From assembly GCA_018266795.1 (NCBI GenBank), contig JAFDZV010000033.1, positions 124,001 to 188,000 on the forward strand: 64,000 bases of DNA. Reading direction: 5' to 3'. Positions 16,285-23,614 of this stretch are shown one piece after another. A program made the translations under genes and the position numbers. This DNA comes from Bacteroidota bacterium. GTDB taxonomy: Bacteria; Bacteroidota; Ignavibacteria; OLB7. Every line of letters starts with the position of its first letter. The stretch's first letter is position 1. The notes below the pieces were generated by a model. The model was not told the DNA's origin and did not search any database. It saw nothing but the letters and a program-made list of their open reading frames with translations.

Positions 16285-18900
16285 CTATCCCCTCTCGAAC
16301 CGCCGCACGAAGTAGGTCTTCACGATCTGCGTCAGCACAACGTAGCAGATCATCATCGCCGCGAGAAAGAGCCAGTAGAGCCCCGGAAGCGGTACGAATC
16401 CGAGCGGGCCGGCGAGCGGCGAGAACGGGAGCAGGGCGCCGATCACCACGATCAATATGGATGTGATCGTCAACTGAAGGCTTGCGCGGCTTTCGATGAA
16501 CGGAACCTTGTTGGTGCGTATCACGTGGATGATCAGCGTCTGCGTGAAGACCGATTCAACGAACCACCCGGTATGGAACAGCTTCTCGTTGTGCCAGCAG
16601 TCGAACACGTAGAGCATGATGAAGAAGGTTGCATAGTCGAAGATGGAGCTGATCGGCCCGATGGCGAGGATGAAGCGCCGCAGATCGCTGATGGCCCACT
16701 TGCGAGGCACGCGCAGCCAGTCCGCGTCCACACTGTCCGTGGGAATGGTGGTCTGCGAGAAATCGTAGAGAAGGTTGTTGGTGAGCACCTGCACTGGGAG
16801 CATGGGAACGAACGGCAGGAAGATGCTGGCGCCAACCAGGCTGAACATGTTGCCGAAGTTGGAGCTGGCGGCCATCCGGATGTACTTGACCACGTTGCCG
16901 AACACGCGGCGCCCTTCCATCACCCCCTCGTGCAGCACCAGCAGACTCTGTTCCAGCAGGATGATGTCGGACGATTCCCGGGCGATGTCCGCGGCACCGT
17001 TCACGGAGATCCCCACATCGCTTGCCTTCAGTGCCGGAGCATCGTTGATGCCGTCCCCCATGAATCCCACCACGTGATCGTGCCCCTGCAATGCCTTGAT
17101 CACGCGCTGCTTGTGTGAAGGGGAGAGCTTCGCGAAGATGGTGGTCGCCTCCACGCGCCCGGCCAGATCCTCATCGCTCATCCGCTCCAGCTCCGCGCCC
17201 AGCAGCACGCCGTCCACGGTCAGGTTCACCTGGTTGCAGATGGTGCGCGTGACGATGTCGTTGTCGCCGGTGAGGATCTTCACCGCAACCTTGCTCGCGC
17301 GCAGTTCCTCCAGCGCCTGCCGGGCCGTCTCCTTCGGCGGATCGAGAAATGCCAGGAAGCCGGTGAGGATCATGTCGGACTCGTCGGCCACGGAGTAGTC
17401 GTCGGTATCGGCGCTCACCTCCTTGCGTGCCAGCGCCACCACGCGAAAGCCCTGTTCGCTGAGATCGTGAATCAGCCTGTCGCACATCGGATAGTGATGC
17501 GCACCATCCAGCGGGAGCATCTCGCCGTTCACCATGATGCGATTGCACTTGGCCATCACCTCCTCCACGGCTCCCTTGCAGATCAAGGTGCGCACGCCGT
17601 CGCGGTTTGCGATCACGACGGAGAGCCTGCGGCGTTCGAAGTCGAACGGCATCTCGTCGATCTTCACGTACCCTTCGGCGTTCACAAGCGTCTGCTCGAG
17701 CTGCGCGCGCTCCAGGATGGCAACGTCCATCGTGTTCTTCAGGCCGGTCTCGAAGAAGCTGTTGAGATAGGCATCGTGCAGAATCTCCTCGTGATCGTTT
17801 CCTTGAACGTCCACATGCTTCACCAGTTCGATCTTCCCCTGCGTCAGCGTACCGGTCTTGTCCGTGCAGAGCACATCCATCGCGCCGAGGTTCTGGATGG
17901 AGTTGAGCCGCTTTACGATCACCTTCCGCCTGGACATGGCGATCGCTCCCTTCGAGAGATTGACCGTGACGATCATCGGAAGCATTTCCGGGGTGAGCCC
18001 CACGGCAACGGCGAGCGCGAAGAGGAATGCCTCCACCCATGCGCCGCGGCTCAATCCGTTCAACAGGAAGACCAGCGGCACCAGAATCATCATGAACCGG
18101 ATGATGAGCCAGGTGAACTTGTTGATGCCGCTGTCGAAGCTGGTGGTGGAGCGCTCGCCGGAGATGCTGTGCGCGAGCGAGCCGAAGAACGTCTGCGATC
18201 CGGTGAGGAGCGCCACGGCCTTGGCGGAGCCGGTCTGTACGCTCGAACCCTGGAAGCAGAGCATCGGCAGTTCGAACTCCTCGTCCTGATCGGCGGAGGC
18301 CGTGCCGGGGTTCTTCGCAACCGGGAGCGACTCCCCGGTGAGCGTGGACTGGTCCACGTGGAGATCGTGCGCATCGATCAGCCGCATGTCTGCCGGAACG
18401 ATGTCGCCGGCTGCGAGGATCACGACATCTCCGGGTACGATTTCGCGGGCGGGAATCTCAGCCTCCACGTTGTCGCGCATCACGGTGGCGTGAACCCCGA
18501 CGATCGTCTTCAACTTCTCGGCCGCCTTGTCCGAGCGCATCTCCTGAACGAAGCGGAGCACAACGCCCAGCAGCACCATCACGCCGATCATGACGGTGCC
18601 GCGCACGTCCCCGGTGAAGTAGGAGACGATGCCGAGAATCGTCAGAAGGATCACCAGCGGGTTGCGCACGTTGTCCAGCAGGCGCATCCACACGGAGCGG
18701 CGTTCGCCGGTATCGATCTCGTTGAAGCCGTAGCGCGCAAGGCGTTGGCGCGCCTGTTCGGTCGTGAGGCCGGCGGAGCGTGTGCCGAGCGAATCGAACA
18801 GGGCATTGATGTCTGTCCGCGCGTTGTTCAGCAGCGCTGCCGAGCGTTCCGCGTCCGTGCTGCCGGCCGGCCCCGGACGTGTTGATGCCGTGTTGTTCAT
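16285..18900 (-). CDS. mgtA: Magnesium-translocating P-type ATPase (MgtA/MgtB type)
   Basis: A P3B-type ATPase that imports Mg2+ using ATP. Of 871 residues, the hallmarks are the actuator TGES, the phosphorylation site CTDKTGTLT, the hinge GDGINDAP, and the MgtA-type membrane motif GLTPEMLPMIVT in the fourth transmembrane segment. The long C-terminal block of helices ends in FVRRFERG. The start at 18900 (MNNTAS) gives the usual MgtA N-terminus; upstream in-frame codons lie in non-coding sequence. It is divergent from serS, with a possible -7 element at 18949-18956. Family members are usually induced by low Mg2+, but no leader RNA could be recognised here. Confidence 0.95.
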   Translation of the reverse strand: MNNTASTRPGPAGSTDAERSAALLNNARTDINALFDSLGTRSAGLTTEQARQRLARYGFNEIDTGERRSVWMRLLDNVRNPLVILLTILGIVSYFTGDVRGTVMIGVMVLLGVVLRFVQEMRSDKAAEKLKTIVGVHATVMRDNVEAEIPAREIVPGDVVILAAGDIVPADMRLIDAHDLHVDQSTLTGESLPVAKNPGTASADQDEEFELPMLCFQGSSVQTGSAKAVALLTGSQTFFGSLAHSISGERSTTSFDSGINKFTWLIIRFMMILVPLVFLLNGLSRGAWVEAFLFALAVAVGLTPEMLPMIVTVNLSKGAIAMSRRKVIVKRLNSIQNLGAMDVLCTDKTGTLTQGKIELVKHVDVQGNDHEEILHDAYLNSFFETGLKNTMDVAILERAQLEQTLVNAEGYVKIDEMPFDFERRRLSVVIANRDGVRTLICKGAVEEVMAKCNRIMVNGEMLPLDGAHHYPMCDRLIHDLSEQGFRVVALARKEVSADTDDYSVADESDMILTGFLAFLDPPKETARQALEELRASKVAVKILTGDNDIVTRTICNQVNLTVDGVLLGAELERMSDEDLAGRVEATTIFAKLSPSHKQRVIKALQGHDHVVGFMGDGINDAPALKASDVGISVNGAADIARESSDIILLEQSLLVLHEGVMEGRRVFGNVVKYIRMAASSNFGNMFSLVGASIFLPFVPMLPVQVLTNNLLYDFSQTTIPTDSVDADWLRVPRKWAISDLRRFILAIGPISSIFDYATFFIMLYVFDCWHNEKLFHTGWFVESVFTQTLIIHVIRTNKVPFIESRASLQLTITSILIVVIGALLPFSPLAGPLGFVPLPGLYWLFLAAMMICYVVLTQIVKTYFVRRFERG

Positions 18901-18948
18901 CGGGGGAATTCCACTCCTGCTGGACGATATGCGTGAGCGAGGGGTGTG

Positions 18949-18956
18949 CCAATATA
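18949..18956 (-). promoter_or_regulatory. Possible -7 element upstream of mgtA
   Basis: Read on the minus strand this is TATATTGG, one mismatch from TAnnTTTG, about 48 bases before the mgtA ATG. The motif is short, so support is weak. Confidence 0.25.
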
Positions 18957-19178
18957 TGCGGGCATGGAGTGTTTCCCCTCTCCCGCCGCCGCGGGCCGTG
19001 CAGCGGGTTGCGCTGGTCGCCGGCGTCGCAGCCGGCTGATTCACCATGCCGCCTCCGCACCTGCGGGCCGGTTGCCGGGCGTCGCTACGCATCCCGCGTG
19101 CATTGCGACGCGGGACTGCCGGGTCCGCAACTCCCGGCATCTCAATAAATCGTCACGCGTCACTCCGGCGCTTACGAC

Positions 19179-19186
19179 TATATTCG
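19179..19186 (+). promoter_or_regulatory. Possible -7 element upstream of serS
   Basis: TATATTCG is one mismatch from the TAnnTTTG consensus and ends 35 bases before the serS ATG, about the same spacing as the perfect element before the M3 peptidase gene. Confidence 0.3.
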
Positions 19187-19221
19187 GCACTTCAATCACT
19201 GTTGCATCAGGGATCACGACA

Positions 19222-20511
19222 ATGCTGGACATCCGATTCATCCGAGAGAATCTCGATCGCGTCAGGGAGAACATCGCGTATCGCGGCGTGAAGAATGCAG
19301 ATCCCGATCTCGTTGTCGAGATCTACAATCGCCGCGTAAGCCTTCTGCAGGCGCTGGAGCGGCTGCGCGCCGAGCGGAACGAGACCGCGCAGAAGATGAA
19401 GGGGAAGCTGGAGCCGGAGGAGCGCCAGGTTCTCATCGAACGCGGCCGTGTGCTGAAGGAGGAGATCGCCGGGCTTGAGGCGGAAGTGGACCGGCTGGCG
19501 CAGGAGCTGGAGGCATTGGCGCGCCACATCCCCAACATGACGCATCCGGCAGTTCCCGGCGGCGGCGAGGATGAAGGGACCGTGCTTCAGCATGTCGGCG
19601 AGCCGCGCGTCTTCGACTTCGAACCGAAGGATCATCTCGCCATCGGCACCGATCTGCGCCTGCTGGACTTCGACACTGCCGCCGAGGTTACCGGCCAGAA
19701 GTTCTACTACCTCCTCAACGAAGGCGCGCTGCTGGAGATGGCGCTGATCAACTTCGCAATGGCCAAGCTCGTTGCGCGCGGCTTCACTCCCTACCTCACA
19801 CCGGACCTCGCACGCACAACGGTGCTGGAGGCGATCGGCTTCGACCCGCGGGGGGAGTCCACGCAGGTATACACCGTGGCCGGCACCGATCTCTGCCTGG
19901 TTGGAACGGCGGAGATAACGCTGGGCGGTCTGCTGAAGGACCGGATACTCCGGAAGGAGGATCTGCCGGTTCGTCTCGTCGGCTTCAGCCACTGCTTTCG
20001 CACGGAGGCCGGCTCGCACGGGGCGTTCGCGAAGGGGCTCTATCGCGTGCATCAGTTCAGCAAGGTGGAGATGTTCGCCTTCACGACGCCGGAGGAGAGC
20101 GAGAAGATGCACGAGGAGATGCGCGACATCGAGATCGAGATCTTCACGGAGCTGGGGCTTCCCTTCCGTGTTGTGGATATCGCGGCCGGAGACCTTGGTG
20201 CGCCTGCCTATCGCAAGTTCGATCTGGAGGCATGGATGCCGTCGCGCGGCGGATACGGCGAGGTGACAAGCACGAGCAACTGCACGGACTTTCAGAGCCG
20301 CAGGCTCGCGATCCGCTATCGCGATGAGGAGAACCAGACCCGTCTGGTGCACACGCTGAACGGCACGGCGGTGGCGGTACCGCGGGCGATCGTTGCGATC
20401 CTGGAGAACAATCAGCAGGCCGACGGAACGGTTGTTGTTCCGGCGGTGCTGCGTCCGTTCATGGGGGGGCAGGAAGTGATCGGCCGCGAGAAGAGCTGGG
20501 AGAAGCGGTAG
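19222..20511 (+). CDS. serS: Serine--tRNA ligase
   Basis: A class II aminoacyl-tRNA synthetase that charges tRNA-Ser. The 429-residue protein begins with the standard MLDIRFIRENLDRV, then the antiparallel coiled-coil tRNA-binding arm (residues ~27-100). The catalytic core has class II motif 2 (FRTEAGSHG) and motif 3 (GTAVAVPRAIVAILENN). The length is normal. The ATG at 19222 fits the family N-terminus; a longer in-frame extension upstream is not conserved. Confidence 0.97.
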   Translation: MLDIRFIRENLDRVRENIAYRGVKNADPDLVVEIYNRRVSLLQALERLRAERNETAQKMKGKLEPEERQVLIERGRVLKEEIAGLEAEVDRLAQELEALARHIPNMTHPAVPGGGEDEGTVLQHVGEPRVFDFEPKDHLAIGTDLRLLDFDTAAEVTGQKFYYLLNEGALLEMALINFAMAKLVARGFTPYLTPDLARTTVLEAIGFDPRGESTQVYTVAGTDLCLVGTAEITLGGLLKDRILRKEDLPVRLVGFSHCFRTEAGSHGAFAKGLYRVHQFSKVEMFAFTTPEESEKMHEEMRDIEIEIFTELGLPFRVVDIAAGDLGAPAYRKFDLEAWMPSRGGYGEVTSTSNCTDFQSRRLAIRYRDEENQTRLVHTLNGTAVAVPRAIVAILENNQQADGTVVVPAVLRPFMGGQEVIGREKSWEKR

Positions 20512-20563
20512 AGTTCCTGCCGAAAAGATCTCGCACGTTATCAACGGCCGTTCGTAACCACGA

Positions 20564-20615
20564 GCCTGGTTCTTTGTACGCCCACCTTTGGCTCGCTGAG
20601 AGTTCTTGATCAGTT
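20564..20615 (+). repeat. Dispersed ~50-bp repeat, copy A
   Basis: This sequence starts GCCTGGTTCTTTGTACGC and continues through a GGCTCGC-type core to GAGAGTTCTTGATCAG. It is clearly similar to 31677-31728 and to the reverse strand of 33662-33713. It lies in the roughly 425-base gap after serS; the rest of that gap shows no gene or structure. Confidence 0.75.
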
Positions 20616-20936
20616 TCAGAAAGAGTCGATTCGCGGGCACTGGTGAGAAGAATGCCGGGGTTCGCTGTTTCACATGCAGTTGCCTCCACCGGAGGTGCGA
20701 ACTGTCTGTGAACCCATGAGAGGAATTGCGTTCGGCCTGAACCACTACTTCGTACACGTCGACATTCTCGAGGAACGTTCAACGGTACCGTGCGGGAGAT
20801 CCGCATTGCCGCAGGCACCGGCCAGGAGCGCGCCCCAGTGGCGAGGCCGGATGCGGCAACGGTGCCGGCTGCCGTGGTGTGCGATTCTTCCCGTGTGCGT
20901 GCGCAGATGGAACGAACCAATCCTCCGGGCCGGACC

Positions 20937-22604
20937 ATGCAGCACGAACCGAACACCGGCGGCGCCACGCTGATGGCGCGCTTTCGCAACCACCCGCTTG
21001 CGATCCTGCTTCTTCTGTACGCGGCCTATGCCGCAGGATATATCTATCGTACAAGCTTCGTGGTGAACGGCAGGCGGTACTTCTGTCTGTTCGACGACGC
21101 CATGATCTCCATGCGATACGCGGCACACCTGGCCGGCGGCCGGGGGCTGGTCTGGAATGCCGGCGGGGAGCGGGTGGAGGGGATCACCAATCCGCTCTGG
21201 ACAATGATGATGGCGGCATGCCATCTGCTTCCCGTTGAACCGCGGTTCATGAGCCTGGTTGTGCAGCTTGTCGGCGTGCTGCTGCTGACGGCAAACCTTG
21301 TTGCCGTCTGGCGTATCGCGCAACTGCTCTCCAACGGCTCGCGCACGGCCGGCATCGCGGCCGTGGTGTTGACGGCGTTCTATCTGCCGCTCAACACCTG
21401 GGGGTTGCAGGGGATGGAGGTGAGCGCGCTGGCGCTGCTGGTGACGCTTGCCATGGAGCACGCGCTGCGTGCACTGCACGACATTCGTTTCACCACCGTA
21501 CCGATCGTACTGCTCGGCATTGCCACGATGATCCGTCTGGATGCCGCCGTGCCGTTCGTGCTGATGACGATCTATCTCGCCTGGAACGACGTGGTGCATC
21601 GCCGCCGCTACCTGCGCACGGGGCTCTTTGTGCTGGCATGCTGGGTGGCGCTTCAGACCGGGCTTCGCTGGTGGTACTACGGCGAACTGCTTCCCAACAC
21701 CTACTATCTGAAGATGACCGGCGTGCCGCTGCTGGTGCGGGTAACGCGCGGTGCGTACACGCTTGCGAAATTCATCGTGACGATGAATCCCTTGCTGGCC
21801 GCTGCCCCGGTATTGCTGGCGTTGAAGCGCCGCGACTATCGTTTCTGGCTGCCGCTGCTGCTGGTTGCGGCGCAGATGTGTTACAGCGTCTACGTGGGGG
21901 GTGATGCATGGGAGTGGTGGGGCGGAAGCAATCGCTACATATCGATCGCCATGCCGGGGTTCATGATTGCCCTGGCGCTTACGCTGGTTCGGATCGCCGA
22001 GAGATTGAAGCGCTGGATCGCGGAGGCCGGCATCGGGATGGAGCGGCTGAACCGGGCCGTGACTCCGGCTCTGGTAACAACGGTTGTTCTCATGCTGAAC
22101 AGCATCCATGGGCATCAGGCGCTGGGAGAGATGTTCCTGCTTGCGCCGCCGCTGCATCATGCGGACAACGTACTGAACGTGGAACGTGCGGAGCTGCTTG
22201 CGCGGGTTACCACGAGCGATGTTGTAATCGCAACCTGCACCGCCGGAACGCTCCCATATTTCCTGGACAGGCCGATGGTCGATATCCTGGGCAAGAACGA
22301 CAAGACGGTGGCGCGCGAGACGGCGCATCTGGACTCGGGGCTCCAGCGGTTCATCCGCGTCACGCCCGGGCATCAGAAGTGGGACTACTCCCACTCGATC
22401 GGAGAGCTTCATCCCGATATCGTTGTGGATCTCTGGGGCGACGGCGGCGATGCGGAGATGTATCTGCGCGGGGAATATCTCACGGTGCGCGTCTGCGGGC
22501 TGGATCTGCATGTGCGCCGGAACTCCCCTCGCATCTGCTGGGCGCTGGTGCGTCCCGTGACAATGGAGCGCGGCTACGTGCTTGCGGCGGGTGCGGAGCA
22601 TTGA
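20937..22604 (+). CDS. GT-C type membrane glycosyltransferase
   Basis: A 555-residue polytopic membrane protein. Shortly after the first helix it has an extracytoplasmic Asp-Asp motif in LFDDAMISMRYAAHL, then GRGLVWNAGGERVEGITNP, typical of GT-C glycosyltransferases that use lipid-linked sugar donors. About ten to twelve helices follow, and the last ~150 residues form a soluble domain. The acceptor and sugar are unknown, and there are no polysaccharide or lipid A genes next to it. Alternative in-frame starts are ATGs at 20907 and 20973; 20937 is chosen as a compromise just before the charged n-region and first helix. Confidence 0.8.
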   Translation: MQHEPNTGGATLMARFRNHPLAILLLLYAAYAAGYIYRTSFVVNGRRYFCLFDDAMISMRYAAHLAGGRGLVWNAGGERVEGITNPLWTMMMAACHLLPVEPRFMSLVVQLVGVLLLTANLVAVWRIAQLLSNGSRTAGIAAVVLTAFYLPLNTWGLQGMEVSALALLVTLAMEHALRALHDIRFTTVPIVLLGIATMIRLDAAVPFVLMTIYLAWNDVVHRRRYLRTGLFVLACWVALQTGLRWWYYGELLPNTYYLKMTGVPLLVRVTRGAYTLAKFIVTMNPLLAAAPVLLALKRRDYRFWLPLLLVAAQMCYSVYVGGDAWEWWGGSNRYISIAMPGFMIALALTLVRIAERLKRWIAEAGIGMERLNRAVTPALVTTVVLMLNSIHGHQALGEMFLLAPPLHHADNVLNVERAELLARVTTSDVVIATCTAGTLPYFLDRPMVDILGKNDKTVARETAHLDSGLQRFIRVTPGHQKWDYSHSIGELHPDIVVDLWGDGGDAEMYLRGEYLTVRVCGLDLHVRRNSPRICWALVRPVTMERGYVLAAGAEH

Positions 22605-22605
22605 C

Positions 22606-22625
22606 GGCCCGGCGCCGGCCGGGCC
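22606..22625. terminator. Hairpin between convergent genes
   Basis: GGCCCGG and CCGGGCC form a perfect 7-bp stem around a 6-base loop, immediately after the glycosyltransferase stop and 21 bases before the convergent ComB-like gene ends. There is no T tract, so it is only a possible bidirectional terminator. Confidence 0.35.
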
Positions 22626-22646
22626 CGCAGGCGGAGCTTGCACGGC

Positions 22647-23429
22647 CTACATGCGCTGCGCCACGATCCAACCGTCGCGCATCACGGCGGCCGTGTTGTA
22701 CAGGTTCAGGCGGGAGGCATGTTCAACATCGGCACCGAAGCCGCGTGCCGCCAGCTCCCGCCCGCTTCCGCACTCGCGGATGATGCGCGGGAGATCGTTG
22801 CGCGTGGCACCGAAGGCGGCGGCGCACGTTTCTGCCTCCGGTGAGCGCGAGCAATCGATCGCCGCGATGATGGCGCCGGCCGCAAGGTAGTCCTCGATGG
22901 CGAACCGAAGCGTCCCATCCTCGCCGGCCGCGGGCCAGCGCTCGCCGCAGGCAAGCACCGTGATTGTTCCGTGGCCGTTCGCCGCATCCGTTGCCGCCCG
23001 TGCAACGGCGCCGGCATTCACCAGACCACCAACGAACAGAGCCGGAACGCTTGCAGCGTAGCGGCTGCAGGTTGCGCCGTTCGGCGAGGCGAGCACGGCG
23101 CGTACTCCCTCCAAAGCGCCGAGCCAGGAGAGAGGCGAGAGCGAAAAACGTCCGCGTTCCGGAACGTCGGCGCGGTGCACGGCCGGCTCCGCGCGAAGCA
23201 TCGACGCAAGTTCCCCGGCGCTTTCGCCATCGGCACAGGGGTGGATCGCCGCGCCGTGATGAACTCCCGTTGCAACTGCCGTGGAGAAGCTCAGCACATC
23301 CACCACAATCAGGATGTCACCGGCTGCTGCTGCGCGGCGTGCGCCATCGCGGCCCCAGTCCAGGCGGCATGGGAACCCCTCCTGCAGATGCGCCGGATTC
23401 GCCTGGGCCGGATGATTGTTGCTCTGCAT
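22647..23429 (-). CDS. ComB-like 2-phosphosulfolactate phosphatase family protein
   Basis: A 260-residue protein matching the ComB family, with the metal-site block GDILIVVDVLSFSTAVATG near residue 38, the ASPNGATC motif in the middle, and ACGERWP followed by DGTLRFAIEDYLAAGAI. In methanogens ComB removes phosphate from 2-phosphosulfolactate in coenzyme M synthesis. In bacteria the role is often unclear, and no partner sulfolactate gene is present here. The ATG at 23429 is used because the frame upstream of it runs through a tandem repeat array. The upstream neighbour on this strand is the Ca2+ ATPase gene. Confidence 0.85.
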   Translation of the reverse strand: MQSNNHPAQANPAHLQEGFPCRLDWGRDGARRAAAAGDILIVVDVLSFSTAVATGVHHGAAIHPCADGESAGELASMLRAEPAVHRADVPERGRFSLSPLSWLGALEGVRAVLASPNGATCSRYAASVPALFVGGLVNAGAVARAATDAANGHGTITVLACGERWPAAGEDGTLRFAIEDYLAAGAIIAAIDCSRSPEAETCAAAFGATRNDLPRIIRECGSGRELAARGFGADVEHASRLNLYNTAAVMRDGWIVAQRM

Positions 23430-23445
23430 CGTCACGGGGATATTG

Positions 23446-23613
23446 AGTCCTGGTTCTTCGTACGCTCGGCTGTGCCTCGCTTTGGTCCTTGGTTCTTTGT
23501 ACGCTCGGCTGTGCCTCGCTTTGGTTCTTGGTCCTTGGTTCTTTGTACGCTCGGCCGAGCCTCGCTTTGGTGCTTGGAGCCAAGCACCAAGCCCCAAGCA
23601 CAAAGGCCCAAGC
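23446..23613. repeat. Tandem array of the dispersed repeat, copy B
   Basis: Three successive units share TTGGTTCTTTGTACGCTCGG and CCTCGCTTTGGT (first unit 23449-23486, second from 23487, third from about 23531). They are followed by a run of CCAAGC-type repeats. The third unit ends in a near loop-less hairpin at 23567-23590. The array lies exactly between the comB-like gene and the ATPase gene, both on the minus strand. It encodes only a low-complexity Lys/Arg/Thr peptide if translated and is not a gene. Confidence 0.85.
23567..23590. repeat. Perfect inverted repeat at end of tandem array
   Basis: TTGGTGCTTGG and CCAAGCACCAA form an 11-bp perfect inverted repeat separated by only AG. It could fold in RNA or extrude in DNA. 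It lies 25 bases downstream of the ATPase stop codon and could act as a processing or termination stem for that transcript. Confidence 0.6.
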
Positions 23614-23614
23614 A

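Larger units (their letters stand above)
18901..19221. other. Divergent mgtA-serS intergenic region
   Basis: A 321-base region serving both divergent genes. Candidate -7 elements lie on each side, at 18949-18956 (minus) and 19179-19186 (plus). I looked for an M-box-type magnesium riboswitch upstream of mgtA and could not recognise one by eye. Confidence 0.4.

Noticed and set aside
18901-19221. Magnesium riboswitch (M-box) upstream of mgtA
   Set aside because: No conserved M-box core was recognised by eye; a covariance-model search of this region would settle it.
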